Source: Clostridia bacterium (GTDB taxonomy: Bacteria; Bacillota; Clostridia; Oscillospirales; CAG-382). From it: DNA of 64,000 nt. Below are positions 34,198-42,452 of this stretch, piece by piece; position 1 is the stretch's first letter; each line of letters starts with the position of its first letter. The notes under the pieces were generated by a model. It made no database searches. It had not been told where the DNA came from and was given only the letters and a program-made list of their open reading frames with translations. The position numbers were made by a program, and so were the translations under genes. The stretch lies in NCBI GenBank assembly GCA_017537345.1, contig JAFYKY010000022.1, positions 1 to 64,000 of the forward strand, given 5' to 3'.

Positions 34198-34392
34198 ATG
34201 TCTGCTTCTGTCGAAAAACAATGTATTAATTGCGTACACTCCAACGGAGATTTTGATAAATGCTATTGTCTGTATAAGGGCGAAGTACTCTATGACCGCA
34301 GTTGCCGTAAGTATAAATTGGATCTGCTTAAAATAAAACCCCGTCCTCCCATAAATCTCAATACGGACGATATAGTTATAGAAAGAATATAA
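34198..34392 (+). CDS. small Cys-rich protein, likely metal-binding
   Basis: A 64-residue protein with Cys spacing C-x2-C-x9-C-x-C-x12-C (CINCVHSNGDFDKCYC, then SCRKY), followed by YKLDLLKIKPRPP. A Cys-rich start with a Cys-Arg-Lys-(Phe/Tyr)...Asp-Leu-Leu-Lys...Pro ending is a pattern I associate with unnamed conserved clostridial proteins. The cysteines could hold zinc or an iron-sulfur cluster. ATG 34198 has GAGGTG 6 bases upstream; the GTG at 34189 lies within that site. It has its own consensus promoter and terminator, so it is a strong, independent unit. Confidence 0.7.
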   Translation: MSASVEKQCINCVHSNGDFDKCYCLYKGEVLYDRSCRKYKLDLLKIKPRPPINLNTDDIVIERI

Positions 34393-34399
34393 AATATTA

Positions 34400-34440
34400 T
34401 TGCCCAAGAGTCCTTCGGGAATCTTGGGCAATTTGTTTTT
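34400..34440 (+). terminator. terminator of the Cys-rich small protein gene
   Basis: TTGCCCAAGA pairs with TCTTGGGCAA around a loop containing a second small hairpin, followed by TTTGTTTTTT. Confidence 0.85.
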
Positions 34441-34511
34441 TCGAGTTCTTGATTTTTTGCTGAATATATGTTATATAATTAATATACCCTTTGTTTTTGC
34501 GAGGTAAAGAT

Positions 34512-34973
34512 ATGTGCATGATTTGCGAAAGAATAAATATGATCAAAGCCGATGAAAATCCGTGGTTTGTCAAAGAATTGGAAACGGGGTATGTGGTTAT
34601 TGGAGATAACCAGCACTTTAAAGGTTACACATTGTTTTTATGCAAAGAGCACGTTACAGAGTTGTTTCATTTGGAACACTCCGCGAAAATGAAATTTTTA
34701 GAAGAAATGTCCATAGTGACACATGCTGTGGCAAATGCTTTCGGCGCAGAGAAAATGAACTGCGAATTATTGGGTAACGGCGATTCGCATCTTCATTGGC
34801 ATCTGTTCCCCAGAGTAAAGGGAGATCTGGAAAATTACGGTAACAACGGCAAGGGTCCCGTTTGGTGGTATCCTATGGAAAAAATGTACGCGCCGGAAAA
34901 CCGCCCTTCGTCCCTTGAACTGGAAGAATTTAAATACAGCTTGCGAAAAGAATTGGAATTGTTGTTAAAGTGA
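34512..34973 (+). CDS. HIT family protein
   Basis: HIT proteins are nucleotide hydrolases or transferases that act on the alpha-phosphate of nucleotides. The 153-residue protein has the catalytic triad HLHWHLFPR (His93, His95, His97) and two Cys near the start (CMIC) that could bind zinc, as in some HIT members. It is longer than the typical 110-140 residues because of a C-terminal helix. I use ATG 34512, with GAGG 7 bases upstream. A TATAAT box at 34474-34479 is the likely promoter. It is followed 28 bases later by the zinc-ribbon gene, in A+T-rich DNA. Confidence 0.85.
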   Translation: MCMICERINMIKADENPWFVKELETGYVVIGDNQHFKGYTLFLCKEHVTELFHLEHSAKMKFLEEMSIVTHAVANAFGAEKMNCELLGNGDSHLHWHLFPRVKGDLENYGNNGKGPVWWYPMEKMYAPENRPSSLELEEFKYSLRKELELLLK

Positions 34974-35001
34974 CGTATCCAAAAATAAAGGAGGAGCTGA
35001 A

Positions 35002-35754
35002 ATGTATAAAGTAGCAAAGATCATATTCAAACCTTGTAAAGCTTACGTAGAGGATATAGCGGATACCATAGACGGGATTTTGGCTATGCTTTATAAAACC
35101 GGGCAAATTTCTGAAGGCTGGAGTGTCGAAAAGCACGATCAAACCTACGTTGCCAATGTTGTTACTACGGACGATGATTCGCTGAATCCCAAATACTATA
35201 ATCAATATATTTTCAAAGAAACAGAAAACTTTGATATGGAAACACAAATTATATGCGATGATTCAACGGCAAGCGATAGCTGTCATTGTTTGAAGCACAG
35301 CAGTTACATTCTGGCAGTCGAGCCATATATCTCTTCCTCTCCCGTAATATGCGGTGATTGCGGCAAAGAGATACCTTTATATAAAATTCCTTATTTATAC
35401 GAAGAGAAGGAGCATTATACAATCCTTAATTTTCAGAAAACTTATCAGGCAGTATCACACTTATGGTTTGACAGCTTGTCGGATAGGTTTACCAAAAGAC
35501 AAATTACAGATTTTGATTCGCAATTAAATAAAAGGGGAGCGGATATCCGCAACGAACTGGAATTAAAAGTTGATAAACCCGTTTACTATTTGCTTCGTAA
35601 CCCTATCGGCGGTTGGTTTGAATTTGAAAAGAATAATGAAAGCTTGAAAGCGTGCCCAAAATGCGGGAAAGAGCTTGCGAAATTCGACGGTCGCTATGCA
35701 GACAAGGTGTGCTGTGATTGCAGACTTGCTTTTATTAACGGCGAACAAGAATAA
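35002..35754 (+). CDS. DUF2310-like zinc-ribbon protein
   Basis: The 250 residues fit my memory of the DUF2310 family of possible nucleic-acid-binding zinc-ribbon proteins. Features: HCLKHSSYILAVEPYISSSP, then CGDCGKEIPLYKIPYLYEE (first metal pair), a central helical part with TYQAVSHLWFDSLSDR and DFDSQLNKRGADIR, VYYLLRNPIGG, and a second zinc ribbon CPKCGKEL...CCDC at the end (about 219-243). I know the family mainly from Proteobacteria, so presence here hints at transfer (inference). GGAGGAG precedes the ATG. It probably shares a transcript with the HIT gene. Confidence 0.65.
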   Translation: MYKVAKIIFKPCKAYVEDIADTIDGILAMLYKTGQISEGWSVEKHDQTYVANVVTTDDDSLNPKYYNQYIFKETENFDMETQIICDDSTASDSCHCLKHSSYILAVEPYISSSPVICGDCGKEIPLYKIPYLYEEKEHYTILNFQKTYQAVSHLWFDSLSDRFTKRQITDFDSQLNKRGADIRNELELKVDKPVYYLLRNPIGGWFEFEKNNESLKACPKCGKELAKFDGRYADKVCCDCRLAFINGEQE

Positions 35755-35761
35755 CAATAAC

Positions 35762-35795
35762 AAAAAAGTGCTGTCGTTTTGACAGCACTTTTTGT
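35762..35795. terminator. bidirectional terminator between convergent genes
   Basis: AAAAAAGTGCTGTC pairs with GACAGCACTTTTT around a GTTTT loop. It ends both the DUF2310-like gene and the long minus-strand run. Confidence 0.9.
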
Positions 35796-35798
35796 GTT

Positions 35799-36254
35799 TT
35801 ATTTTATTATTTCGTATCCTTGCTTGGTATAATGCTTATCCGAAAACTGTTCTTCAAGGCTTTCTATGCTTTCGAACTCAACGGTAAGGTTAAGCACGCA
35901 GACCATACACGCGCTTTCGTCATTATCCACAAGGCTGTATAGTTCCTTTACGGAATCGGCGTTGTAGTAATTCAAAGCGTAGTCGTGCTCGCTTAAATTG
36001 CCGTAGAATTCGTAGGTGTATTCTTTTATTACACCGTCTTCGGTAACGTAAAGGAGATACACGTCGCAATCCAAAGCGCGGTTATACGGCTTTTTTACCA
36101 CCAACCGCTGTTCATCGGATCTTCCCAATTCCTCCACGTAACGGTTCATCGCCTCGTCATCACGGAGGATCTTGCTTCTGCCGTCATCGGCGATACAGGA
36201 TGGAAGCAACAGGGAAAGCAGGATAATAGCAATAATAAACGTCTTTAACTTCAT
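35799..36254 (-). CDS. uncharacterised small lipoprotein
   Basis: A 151-residue protein with a lipoprotein signal (MKLKTFIIAI, lipobox LLPSC, Cys20). The rest is acidic and beta-rich (VYLLYVTEDGVIKEYTYEFY), with no motif I know. It begins 3 bases after asd ends and has only a poor ribosome site, so it may depend on translational coupling with asd. It closes the 12-gene minus-strand run. There is no sign that it acts in lysine or threonine synthesis. Confidence 0.6.
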   Translation of the reverse strand: MKLKTFIIAIILLSLLLPSCIADDGRSKILRDDEAMNRYVEELGRSDEQRLVVKKPYNRALDCDVYLLYVTEDGVIKEYTYEFYGNLSEHDYALNYYNADSVKELYSLVDNDESACMVCVLNLTVEFESIESLEEQFSDKHYTKQGYEIIK

Positions 36255-36257
36255 TTT

Positions 36258-37331
36258 TTAATCAAGAAGTCCCTTTGCGTAAAGGAATTCTGCGGTAAGC
36301 AATCCGCCGCCTGCAGCACCGCGGAGGGTGTTGTGGGAAAGGCATACGAACTTGTAATCAAATATGGTATCCTTGCGGAGTCTGCCTACGCAAATGCCCA
36401 TACCGCCTTCGGTATCACGGTCAACACCGGTCTGGGGGCGGTTATCCTCTTCAAAATAAGTGATAAACTGCTTGGGCGCGGAGGGAAGCTCCAGCTTCTG
36501 AGGTTCGCCTTTAAAATTCTTCCAGCCTTCAAGCATCTGCTCTTCCGTGGGAGGATTTTTAAACTTAACGGAAACGGTTGCCAAATGTCCGTCAGAAACG
36601 GGTACGCGAACGCACTGAGCGGAAATAACAGGCTTATCTGCGTTTACGATAACGCCGTTTTCTACCTTGCCCCAAACCTTAAGAGGCTCTTTTTCGCTCT
36701 TTTCTTCTTCGCCGCCGATATAAGGGATAATATTATCCAGAATACCTTCAAAGCTCTGAAGAGTTTTTCCTGCGCCGGAAACTGCCTGATAAGTGCTTAC
36801 GTTGATAAATTCAATACCGCAATCAATAAAGGGAGTAAGGGCGGGAACGTAGGTCTGGATAGAGCAGTTGGGCTTAACGGCAATAAAGCCTCTCTTGGTA
36901 CCCAGACGCTTTTTCTGCGCCTCTATAACCTGAGTGTGATCGGGGTTTACTTCGGGAATAAACATAGGAACATCGGGAGTGCCGCGGTTTGCGGAGTTGT
37001 TGGAAACTACGATGATCTCTGCCTTTGCGTAGGTTTCTTCAAGATTTTTCGTGTATGCCTTATCCATATCTATAGCGCAGAACACGAAATCGCATTTTTC
37101 CTTTATAGCTTCTATGTTTTCGGAATCTATAATCTCCATATCCTTAACGTATTCGGGCATAGGGAGAGGAACGCGCCATCTGTTGCCAACGGCTTCCTCG
37201 TACTTTTTGCCTGCGCTTCTTGCGGATGCCGCAAGGCAGGTTACGTCAAAATAAGGGTGGTTTTCAAGTAAGGTAATAAAGCGCTGACCAACCATACCGG
37301 TAGCGCCTACAATACCGGCTCTTTTTTTCAT
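36258..37331 (-). CDS. asd: aspartate-semialdehyde dehydrogenase
   Basis: Asd reduces aspartyl phosphate to the semialdehyde with NADPH, the branch point to lysine, diaminopimelate, threonine and methionine. The 357 residues contain the NADP loop GIVGATGMVGQRF (about 6-18), the catalytic Cys in VKPNCSIQTYVPAL (about 155) and the general-base His in PVSDGHLATVSV. The insert-free pattern looks like the archaeal/fungal-type subgroup rather than the E. coli type. AAAGGA lies upstream. It sits 18 bases after the GNAT gene; no other lysine or threonine genes are near. Confidence 0.95.
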   Translation of the reverse strand: MKKRAGIVGATGMVGQRFITLLENHPYFDVTCLAASARSAGKKYEEAVGNRWRVPLPMPEYVKDMEIIDSENIEAIKEKCDFVFCAIDMDKAYTKNLEETYAKAEIIVVSNNSANRGTPDVPMFIPEVNPDHTQVIEAQKKRLGTKRGFIAVKPNCSIQTYVPALTPFIDCGIEFINVSTYQAVSGAGKTLQSFEGILDNIIPYIGGEEEKSEKEPLKVWGKVENGVIVNADKPVISAQCVRVPVSDGHLATVSVKFKNPPTEEQMLEGWKNFKGEPQKLELPSAPKQFITYFEEDNRPQTGVDRDTEGGMGICVGRLRKDTIFDYKFVCLSHNTLRGAAGGGLLTAEFLYAKGLLD

Positions 37332-37349
37332 TGTAATATTTTTCCTTTG

Positions 37350-37823
37350 CTAAATAAGATCTTTGTATATACCGGGCACGCTGTCCTCTATAATCGTCGC
37401 GCCTGACATTTTGTTGTAAAAATTAACGGGACCCGCAGAACCGATTATGGCGTAACCGTAGCCCTCGTCACGCATTGCCTCCATACAGCGGAGGAACAGA
37501 GCGCCGCCGATACCCCTGCCGCGCTGGGTCTCATCTACACCCGTGGGACCGAAGAAATCGCGGTAGGTGCAATCGTAGCCTGCAAAGCCCAAAATCTTTT
37601 TCTCGTTAACATCGTATGCAATAAAGCAGCTTACGGGGAATTTGGTGAATGCGGCGGAAATTTCGTCTGCCCATCCGTCACTGAAGTGTTCTCTTACCCA
37701 TTCAACGACCTTGGTCTTGTTGGGTGTCATCGGACGCATTATAACGATGCCGTTGTCTTCCAGTTTTTTATAAAGCTCGTTTGTTTCGGGAAGCTTATAA
37801 AGCTTTACCAGCATATCGGGCAT
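37350..37823 (-). CDS. GNAT family N-acetyltransferase
   Basis: A 157-residue acetyltransferase of the GNAT fold, using acetyl-CoA. Motif A is clear (VDETQRGRGIGGALFLRCME, about 105-124), with the pyrophosphate-binding Q/R-x-x-G-x-G. The acceptor cannot be told; similar short proteins modify small amines or protein N-termini. The start has AAAGGAG 8 bases upstream. It lies between the LRR gene (74 bases, with an inverted repeat) and asd (18 bases). Confidence 0.85.
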   Translation of the reverse strand: MPDMLVKLYKLPETNELYKKLEDNGIVIMRPMTPNKTKVVEWVREHFSDGWADEISAAFTKFPVSCFIAYDVNEKKILGFAGYDCTYRDFFGPTGVDETQRGRGIGGALFLRCMEAMRDEGYGYAIIGSAGPVNFYNKMSGATIIEDSVPGIYKDLI

Positions 37824-37854
37824 AATGTATTTTCTCCTTTTTATGTTGTATTTT

Positions 37855-37882
37855 GGGGACGGATTTTATATATTCCGTCCCC
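37855..37882. repeat. inverted repeat after the LRR gene
   Basis: GGGGACGGA (37855-37863) pairs with TCCGTCCCC (37874-37882). On the minus strand there is no U run after it, so it is a weak terminator or processing hairpin between the LRR and GNAT genes. Confidence 0.5.
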
Positions 37883-37897
37883 TTTATTTTTTATGAT

Positions 37898-39628
37898 TTA
37901 TTCAGATACTTCGGTATTGGAAACTTCTTCGGAAACTTCGCCGGAGGTTTCGTCCTTGGAGGTTTCGTCCTTTTCGGTCTTGTCCTTGGAGTTGTTATCC
38001 TTGGAAATGGTAGCCTTGGTGTATGCTTCGAGAGGCTTCCAATCGGTGATCATATTGTCCTTGAAGTTAAGGGTCTTGATCTTATCTACAGAGAACGCGC
38101 CCTTAAGATCGGTGATATCCTTTATCATATTATCGGAAAGGTTAAGGGAAGTAAGCTCCTTCTTGTCCTTAAGACCGCTTACGTCGGTTATCTTGTTAAC
38201 GGAAAGATCAACGGTGGTAAGCTTGGTAAGCTTTTCGAGTGCAGCAGTGCTTTCAACAGCGCTGTTGTTGATGGTAAGAGAGGTGAGCTTGGTAAGGTTT
38301 GCAAGGGGTGCAATATCCTTAACGCCGGTGTAGCTTATAGTAAGGGTTTCAAGCTCGGTCATATCCTTAAGAGCTTCAAGGCTTACAAGCTTGTTGGAGG
38401 GGTTCTTTTCGGTGAACTTAAGGCCGAGTGCGGTAAGCTTGGTCATACCTGCAAGGGGAGCGATATCAATAATACCGCCGTTGCCGGAAAGATCAAGAGT
38501 TTCAAGAGTGGTAAGATCCTTGAGTGCGTCAAGAGCAACCAACTTGTTGTCTGCAAGGTTAAGAGTTTCAAGAACGGGAGCAACGATAGTAAGTTCTTTG
38601 ATCACGTTGCCGTCTGCATAAAGGGACTTGAGGTTGTTAAGGTTAACGTCAAGCTTTTCAAGCTTGTTGGAAGAAAGGGAAAGGTTTACAAGCTTGGAAT
38701 TTGCGCCGAAAGCGGGAAGCTTTTCGAGCTTGTTGGAGGAAACGTCGAGTGTTTCAAGCTTTTCAAGCTTTTCTACACCGTCGATAGAGGTAAGAGTGTT
38801 GCTGCCGAGGTAGAGAGCGATAAGCTCGGAAGCCTTTTCGATACCTTCAACAGAGGTAAGCTTGCAGGTGGAAGCATCAAGTGCAACCAGATTGGGGAAG
38901 TTTTCGATACCTTCGAGGTTGGAAAGGTGAGAATATGCAACGCCCAGATATTCAAGATTGGTAAGGCTTGCTATATCGTTAAGGCTCTTAAGGTCATCGG
39001 GAACGATAGCGTTGTAAATGGTGGACGCGGAAATGCTGCTGGAGGTGCCCAGAAGCTGCGCGTACATGCTTGCCATATAAACGTTGTAGCTTATATCGTA
39101 TGCGGTGCTGCTGTCAATAACGGAAAGCACGCGGAGATTTGCAAACTTAACAATATCTTCGATAGTGGAAGGAGTAGCGTAAACCTGAACGGTATCAAAC
39201 TTGGGTCCTTCGTCCTTGGAGGTTTCGGATGTATCGGAGGTTTCTGCGGATTCTTCCTTTTCTTCCTCCTCTTCCTTCTCTTCGTTCATGGTGCGGGTAT
39301 TTTCAATAATGTAATCCGCATAATCAGCATAACCAAGAGTTACGTAAGGAATGGTAAGCGCCTGATAACCTGTGCTTGCGTCACACTGAACGTAGCAGGA
39401 AACTACCATAACTTCAAACTTTTCGAGATCCTTTTCGTTAAGGAAGCGGGCAGTTTTATCAAGTCCGTCAGCAAGGGCTGCAGCGAAGGTCTGGTCTTCG
39501 AAATAGGGGGATACGGAAAGGAATTTGTCAATGGCGATCCAAGCGACCATAGCTACGAGGATCACCGCAAGGGAAATTGCGATAATTGAGGTAAGTCTTT
39601 TTTCGTTTTTCTTCAAAAAATTGCTCAT
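37898..39628 (-). CDS. membrane-anchored leucine-rich-repeat protein
   Basis: The 576 residues have a short cytoplasmic tail, one N-terminal membrane helix (about 13-33), a Glu/Ser-rich linker (about 113-140: EEKEEEEEKEESAETSDTSE) and a long run of internalin-type 20-22-residue leucine-rich repeats (about 205-540; for example LETLDVSSNKLEKLP, LTSLTINNSAVESTAALEKL). The end is a Lys/Glu/Ser-rich tail (NSKDKTEKDETSKDE). It has no LPXTG signal, so it is held by the N-terminal helix with the repeats outside. LRR surfaces bind proteins or glycans; the ligand is unknown. AAAAGGAG precedes the start. It follows another N-anchored protein by 49 bases. Confidence 0.85.
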   Translation of the reverse strand: MSNFLKKNEKRLTSIIAISLAVILVAMVAWIAIDKFLSVSPYFEDQTFAAALADGLDKTARFLNEKDLEKFEVMVVSCYVQCDASTGYQALTIPYVTLGYADYADYIIENTRTMNEEKEEEEEKEESAETSDTSETSKDEGPKFDTVQVYATPSTIEDIVKFANLRVLSVIDSSTAYDISYNVYMASMYAQLLGTSSSISASTIYNAIVPDDLKSLNDIASLTNLEYLGVAYSHLSNLEGIENFPNLVALDASTCKLTSVEGIEKASELIALYLGSNTLTSIDGVEKLEKLETLDVSSNKLEKLPAFGANSKLVNLSLSSNKLEKLDVNLNNLKSLYADGNVIKELTIVAPVLETLNLADNKLVALDALKDLTTLETLDLSGNGGIIDIAPLAGMTKLTALGLKFTEKNPSNKLVSLEALKDMTELETLTISYTGVKDIAPLANLTKLTSLTINNSAVESTAALEKLTKLTTVDLSVNKITDVSGLKDKKELTSLNLSDNMIKDITDLKGAFSVDKIKTLNFKDNMITDWKPLEAYTKATISKDNNSKDKTEKDETSKDETSGEVSEEVSNTEVSE

Positions 39629-39677
39629 TTTAATTTGGGCTCCTTTTGGGATTTTTTATAAAAGTGAAAATTATAAC

Positions 39678-40433
39678 CTATTCTTCGTATGCGAACAGCG
39701 CGTTAAACAATTCTACGTTTGCTTTGTACTGCTCCTCCGTTCTTCCGTACAGCAATTCGCCTGCTTGGCTGTCGGGAAAACGGCGTATACATACTATAAT
39801 ATCGTCCGGCATGGTATTAAAACCGGGAAGGGAAGAGATGTCCAGATCTTTAAGATACACGGAATACTCATCGCGGGGATTTTCGGGCATATTTTCAGGG
39901 TCCAGCACGGTGTCGAGAGGGGCAATCACCTTCATTGACACAGCGAGGTCGAAATAATATTCTTCCATAAAGAATATAACCGAATCTCCGATAGTGACAG
40001 CCATATTGAACTGCTCTCTGGTATCGGAATCCAGATCCGCGTTTACTATTATTCTGGAATATTCAACGTCTGCGGAAGGATCGGCAAGTATCACCTCTCC
40101 GTCGGAAACGTAATCGTCTTCACCCAAAAGGGGGAATTCTTCATATCGGGTTTCCGCGGCGATGCTCTGAACGGACAAAAGCTTTTCTCCGTCCCCGTTT
40201 GCATCGGGTATCATATCCTGCAACGAGCCTTGCAGCAGGTCCTGAACAGATACAGAAAGCTTTAAGGGACCGACGTAAAGAATATTAACGTCGGGCTCGT
40301 CGTTTCTGGAGCAGGACACAACTGCGAATATTACAAGAGCGATAATAAGTGCGATAGAAATTATCATCCATTTGTGGGACCACCAAAGGTGCTCCAGCCA
40401 CAAACGGGCTTCGCTTTTTCTTTTTTCTTCCAT
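39678..40433 (-). CDS. uncharacterised single-pass membrane protein
   Basis: A 251-residue protein with a basic, Trp-rich start (EARLWLEHLWWSHKWMI), one membrane helix (about 21-40) and an outer domain (about 45-251) with no motif I recognise. The end of the helix carries Cys41 (VVSCS), which is late for a lipobox. It begins 2 bases after the lysS stop with a poor ribosome site, so it is probably translated through coupling to lysS. Its neighbour is the LRR protein, which has the same anchored layout, so they may act at the same surface site (inference). Confidence 0.6.
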   Translation of the reverse strand: MEEKRKSEARLWLEHLWWSHKWMIISIALIIALVIFAVVSCSRNDEPDVNILYVGPLKLSVSVQDLLQGSLQDMIPDANGDGEKLLSVQSIAAETRYEEFPLLGEDDYVSDGEVILADPSADVEYSRIIVNADLDSDTREQFNMAVTIGDSVIFFMEEYYFDLAVSMKVIAPLDTVLDPENMPENPRDEYSVYLKDLDISSLPGFNTMPDDIIVCIRRFPDSQAGELLYGRTEEQYKANVELFNALFAYEE

Positions 40434-40435
40434 AA

Positions 40436-41941
40436 TTACTTACTTTCGGGCTTCATGGTGGGGAAGAACAGAACGTCGCGTATAGCGGGGCTGTCTGTAA
40501 GCAGCATTACCAAACGGTCAATTCCGTAGCCGATACCGCCCGTGGGAGGCATACCCAGTTCAAGGGCGTAAAGGAAATCTTCGTCGGTGGTGTTGGCTTC
40601 TTCGTCGCCCTGTGCAAGCAAAGCTTCCTGCGCCTTGAAACGCTCACGCTGATCGATGGGGTCGTTAAGCTCGGAATATGCGTTACACATTTCCCAACCG
40701 TTCATAAACATTTCAAAGCGTTCAACGTATTCGGGATTACCCGGCTTTTTCTTGGTAAGGGGGGATATTTCAATGGGATGATCCATTACGAATGTGGGCT
40801 GAATAAGATGCTCTTCAACGAATTCTTCAAAGAAAAGGTTGAGTATATCGCCCTTCTTGTGGCGTTCCTCGTATTCAACGTGATGCTCCTTGGCAACGGC
40901 GCGCGCCTGCTCAAGAGTGGTTATTTCGTTAAAATCAACGCCTGCGTATTTCTTTACTGCGTCTACTACGGTAATGCGCTCAAAAGGCTTGCCAAGATCC
41001 ATTTCCACACCGTTGTATGTAATGGTGGTGGTGCCAAGCACTTCTTTTGCTACGTAGCGGAACATATTCTCGGTAAGATCCATCATACCGTTATAATCGG
41101 TATACGCCTGATAAAGCTCCATCAGAGTAAATTCGGGATTATGTCTTGTATCCAATCCTTCGTTACGGAAAACTCTGCCGATCTCGTATACCTTTTCCAA
41201 ACCGCCTACGATAAGACGCTTTAAGTAAAGCTCAAGAGATATTCTCAGCTTAATATCAAGATCCAGAGCGTTGAAATGGGTCTGGAAGGGTCTTGCCGCC
41301 GCGCCGCCCGCGTTGGAAACCAGCATAGGGGTTTCGACCTCCATAAAGCCCTGACTGTCAAGATATCTGCGGATAGTGCTTATGATCTTGGAACGGTTGA
41401 TAAAGGTCTGCTTTACCTCGTTGTTCATTATAAGGTCAACGTAACGCTGACGGTAGCGCATATCCGTATTGGTAAGACCGTGGTACTTTTCGGGGAGTAT
41501 CTGCAGACTCTTGGAAAGCAGGGTGACCTTAGATGCGTGAATGGAAATTTCACCGGTCTTGGTAAGGAACACTTCGCCCTCGATACCGATAAGATCGCCG
41601 ATATCAAGCTTTTTAAAGGCTTTGTACTCTTCTTCGCCTATACTGTCCCTTGCAACGTAGGACTGAATATTGCCTTTAAGGTCCTGCAGGTTGCAGAAGG
41701 AAGCTTTACCCATAACTCTCTTGGACATAAGTCTTCCCGCAACGGAAACCGTCTTGCCCTCAAGGTTTTCAAAATCAGCCTTTATATCTGCGCTGTGATG
41801 AGTCTGGTCATACTTGGTTATTTCAAAAGGATCGTTGCCGCTTTCCTGCAGTTCGGCAAGCTTTTCGCGGCGCACGCGGATAAGCTCGTTAACGTTTACC
41901 GTGCTTTCTCCGCCTTGTGCCTTTACGTTTTCGTTATCCAT
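40436..41941 (-). CDS. lysS: lysyl-tRNA synthetase, class II
   Basis: LysS charges tRNA-Lys. The 501 residues have an N-terminal OB-fold anticodon-binding domain (about 65-165: [20 protein letters not shown]) and a class II catalytic core with motif 2 [18 protein letters not shown] and motif 3 [13 protein letters not shown] near the end. A 20-residue N-terminal extension is hydrophilic. It starts 8 bases after greA; the greA-lysS order is common in Firmicutes. Confidence 0.97.
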   Translation of the reverse strand: MDNENVKAQGGESTVNVNELIRVRREKLAELQESGNDPFEITKYDQTHHSADIKADFENLEGKTVSVAGRLMSKRVMGKASFCNLQDLKGNIQSYVARDSIGEEEYKAFKKLDIGDLIGIEGEVFLTKTGEISIHASKVTLLSKSLQILPEKYHGLTNTDMRYRQRYVDLIMNNEVKQTFINRSKIISTIRRYLDSQGFMEVETPMLVSNAGGAAARPFQTHFNALDLDIKLRISLELYLKRLIVGGLEKVYEIGRVFRNEGLDTRHNPEFTLMELYQAYTDYNGMMDLTENMFRYVAKEVLGTTTITYNGVEMDLGKPFERITVVDAVKKYAGVDFNEITTLEQARAVAKEHHVEYEERHKKGDILNLFFEEFVEEHLIQPTFVMDHPIEISPLTKKKPGNPEYVERFEMFMNGWEMCNAYSELNDPIDQRERFKAQEALLAQGDEEANTTDEDFLYALELGMPPTGGIGYGIDRLVMLLTDSPAIRDVLFFPTMKPESK

Positions 41942-41949
41942 TACTTCAC

Positions 41950-42423
41950 CTACTTGGAAATAGAGATTACAGTGTACTTAACGATACCGCCGGGAGTTTC
42001 TACGTTTATGGAATCGCCAACGCGCTGACCGAGAAGGGTCTTGCCCAAAGGGCAGTCATCGGATATTTTTCCTTCGATAGGGTCGGATTCGGTAGAGCCG
42101 ACAATGCGGTATTCTTCTTCCTGCTCGGTAGCGATGTTGTAAATCTTCACAGTGTTACCAACGCTTACCTTGTCTGTTTTTATATCCTTATCGTCAAGGA
42201 TGGTGGCATTTTCCAGAGTTACCTCCAGCATCGCGATACGGCTTTCAATTTCAGCCTGCTCGTTTTTAGCTTCGTCGTATTCGCTGTTTTCGGAAAGGTC
42301 GCCGAAAGAACGCGCTTTCTGGATCGCCATTGCAACTTCTTTACGCTTTACCGTTTTAAGATGCTCAAGCTCGTGCTCAAGCTTTTGGTATCCTTCCTTG
42401 GATACAAAAATCTGCTTTGCCAT
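41950..42423 (-). CDS. greA: transcription elongation factor GreA
   Basis: GreA rescues backtracked RNA polymerase by stimulating cleavage of the 3' end of the transcript. The 157-residue protein has the N-terminal coiled coil (about 5-75) with the acidic tip in [18 protein letters not shown] and a C-terminal FKBP-like domain ([20 protein letters not shown]). GAGGTAACAAA precedes the ATG. Confidence 0.96.
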   Translation of the reverse strand: MAKQIFVSKEGYQKLEHELEHLKTVKRKEVAMAIQKARSFGDLSENSEYDEAKNEQAEIESRIAMLEVTLENATILDDKDIKTDKVSVGNTVKIYNIATEQEEEYRIVGSTESDPIEGKISDDCPLGKTLLGQRVGDSINVETPGGIVKYTVISISK

Positions 42424-42452
42424 TTTGTTACCTCTTTTTATATATGAATATT

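Noticed and set aside
37853..39589. 578-codon open frame antisense to the LRR gene
   Set aside because: It is a Gly/Lys/Phe-rich mirror of the leucine repeats; the minus-strand protein has a membrane helix, LRR pattern and ribosome site.
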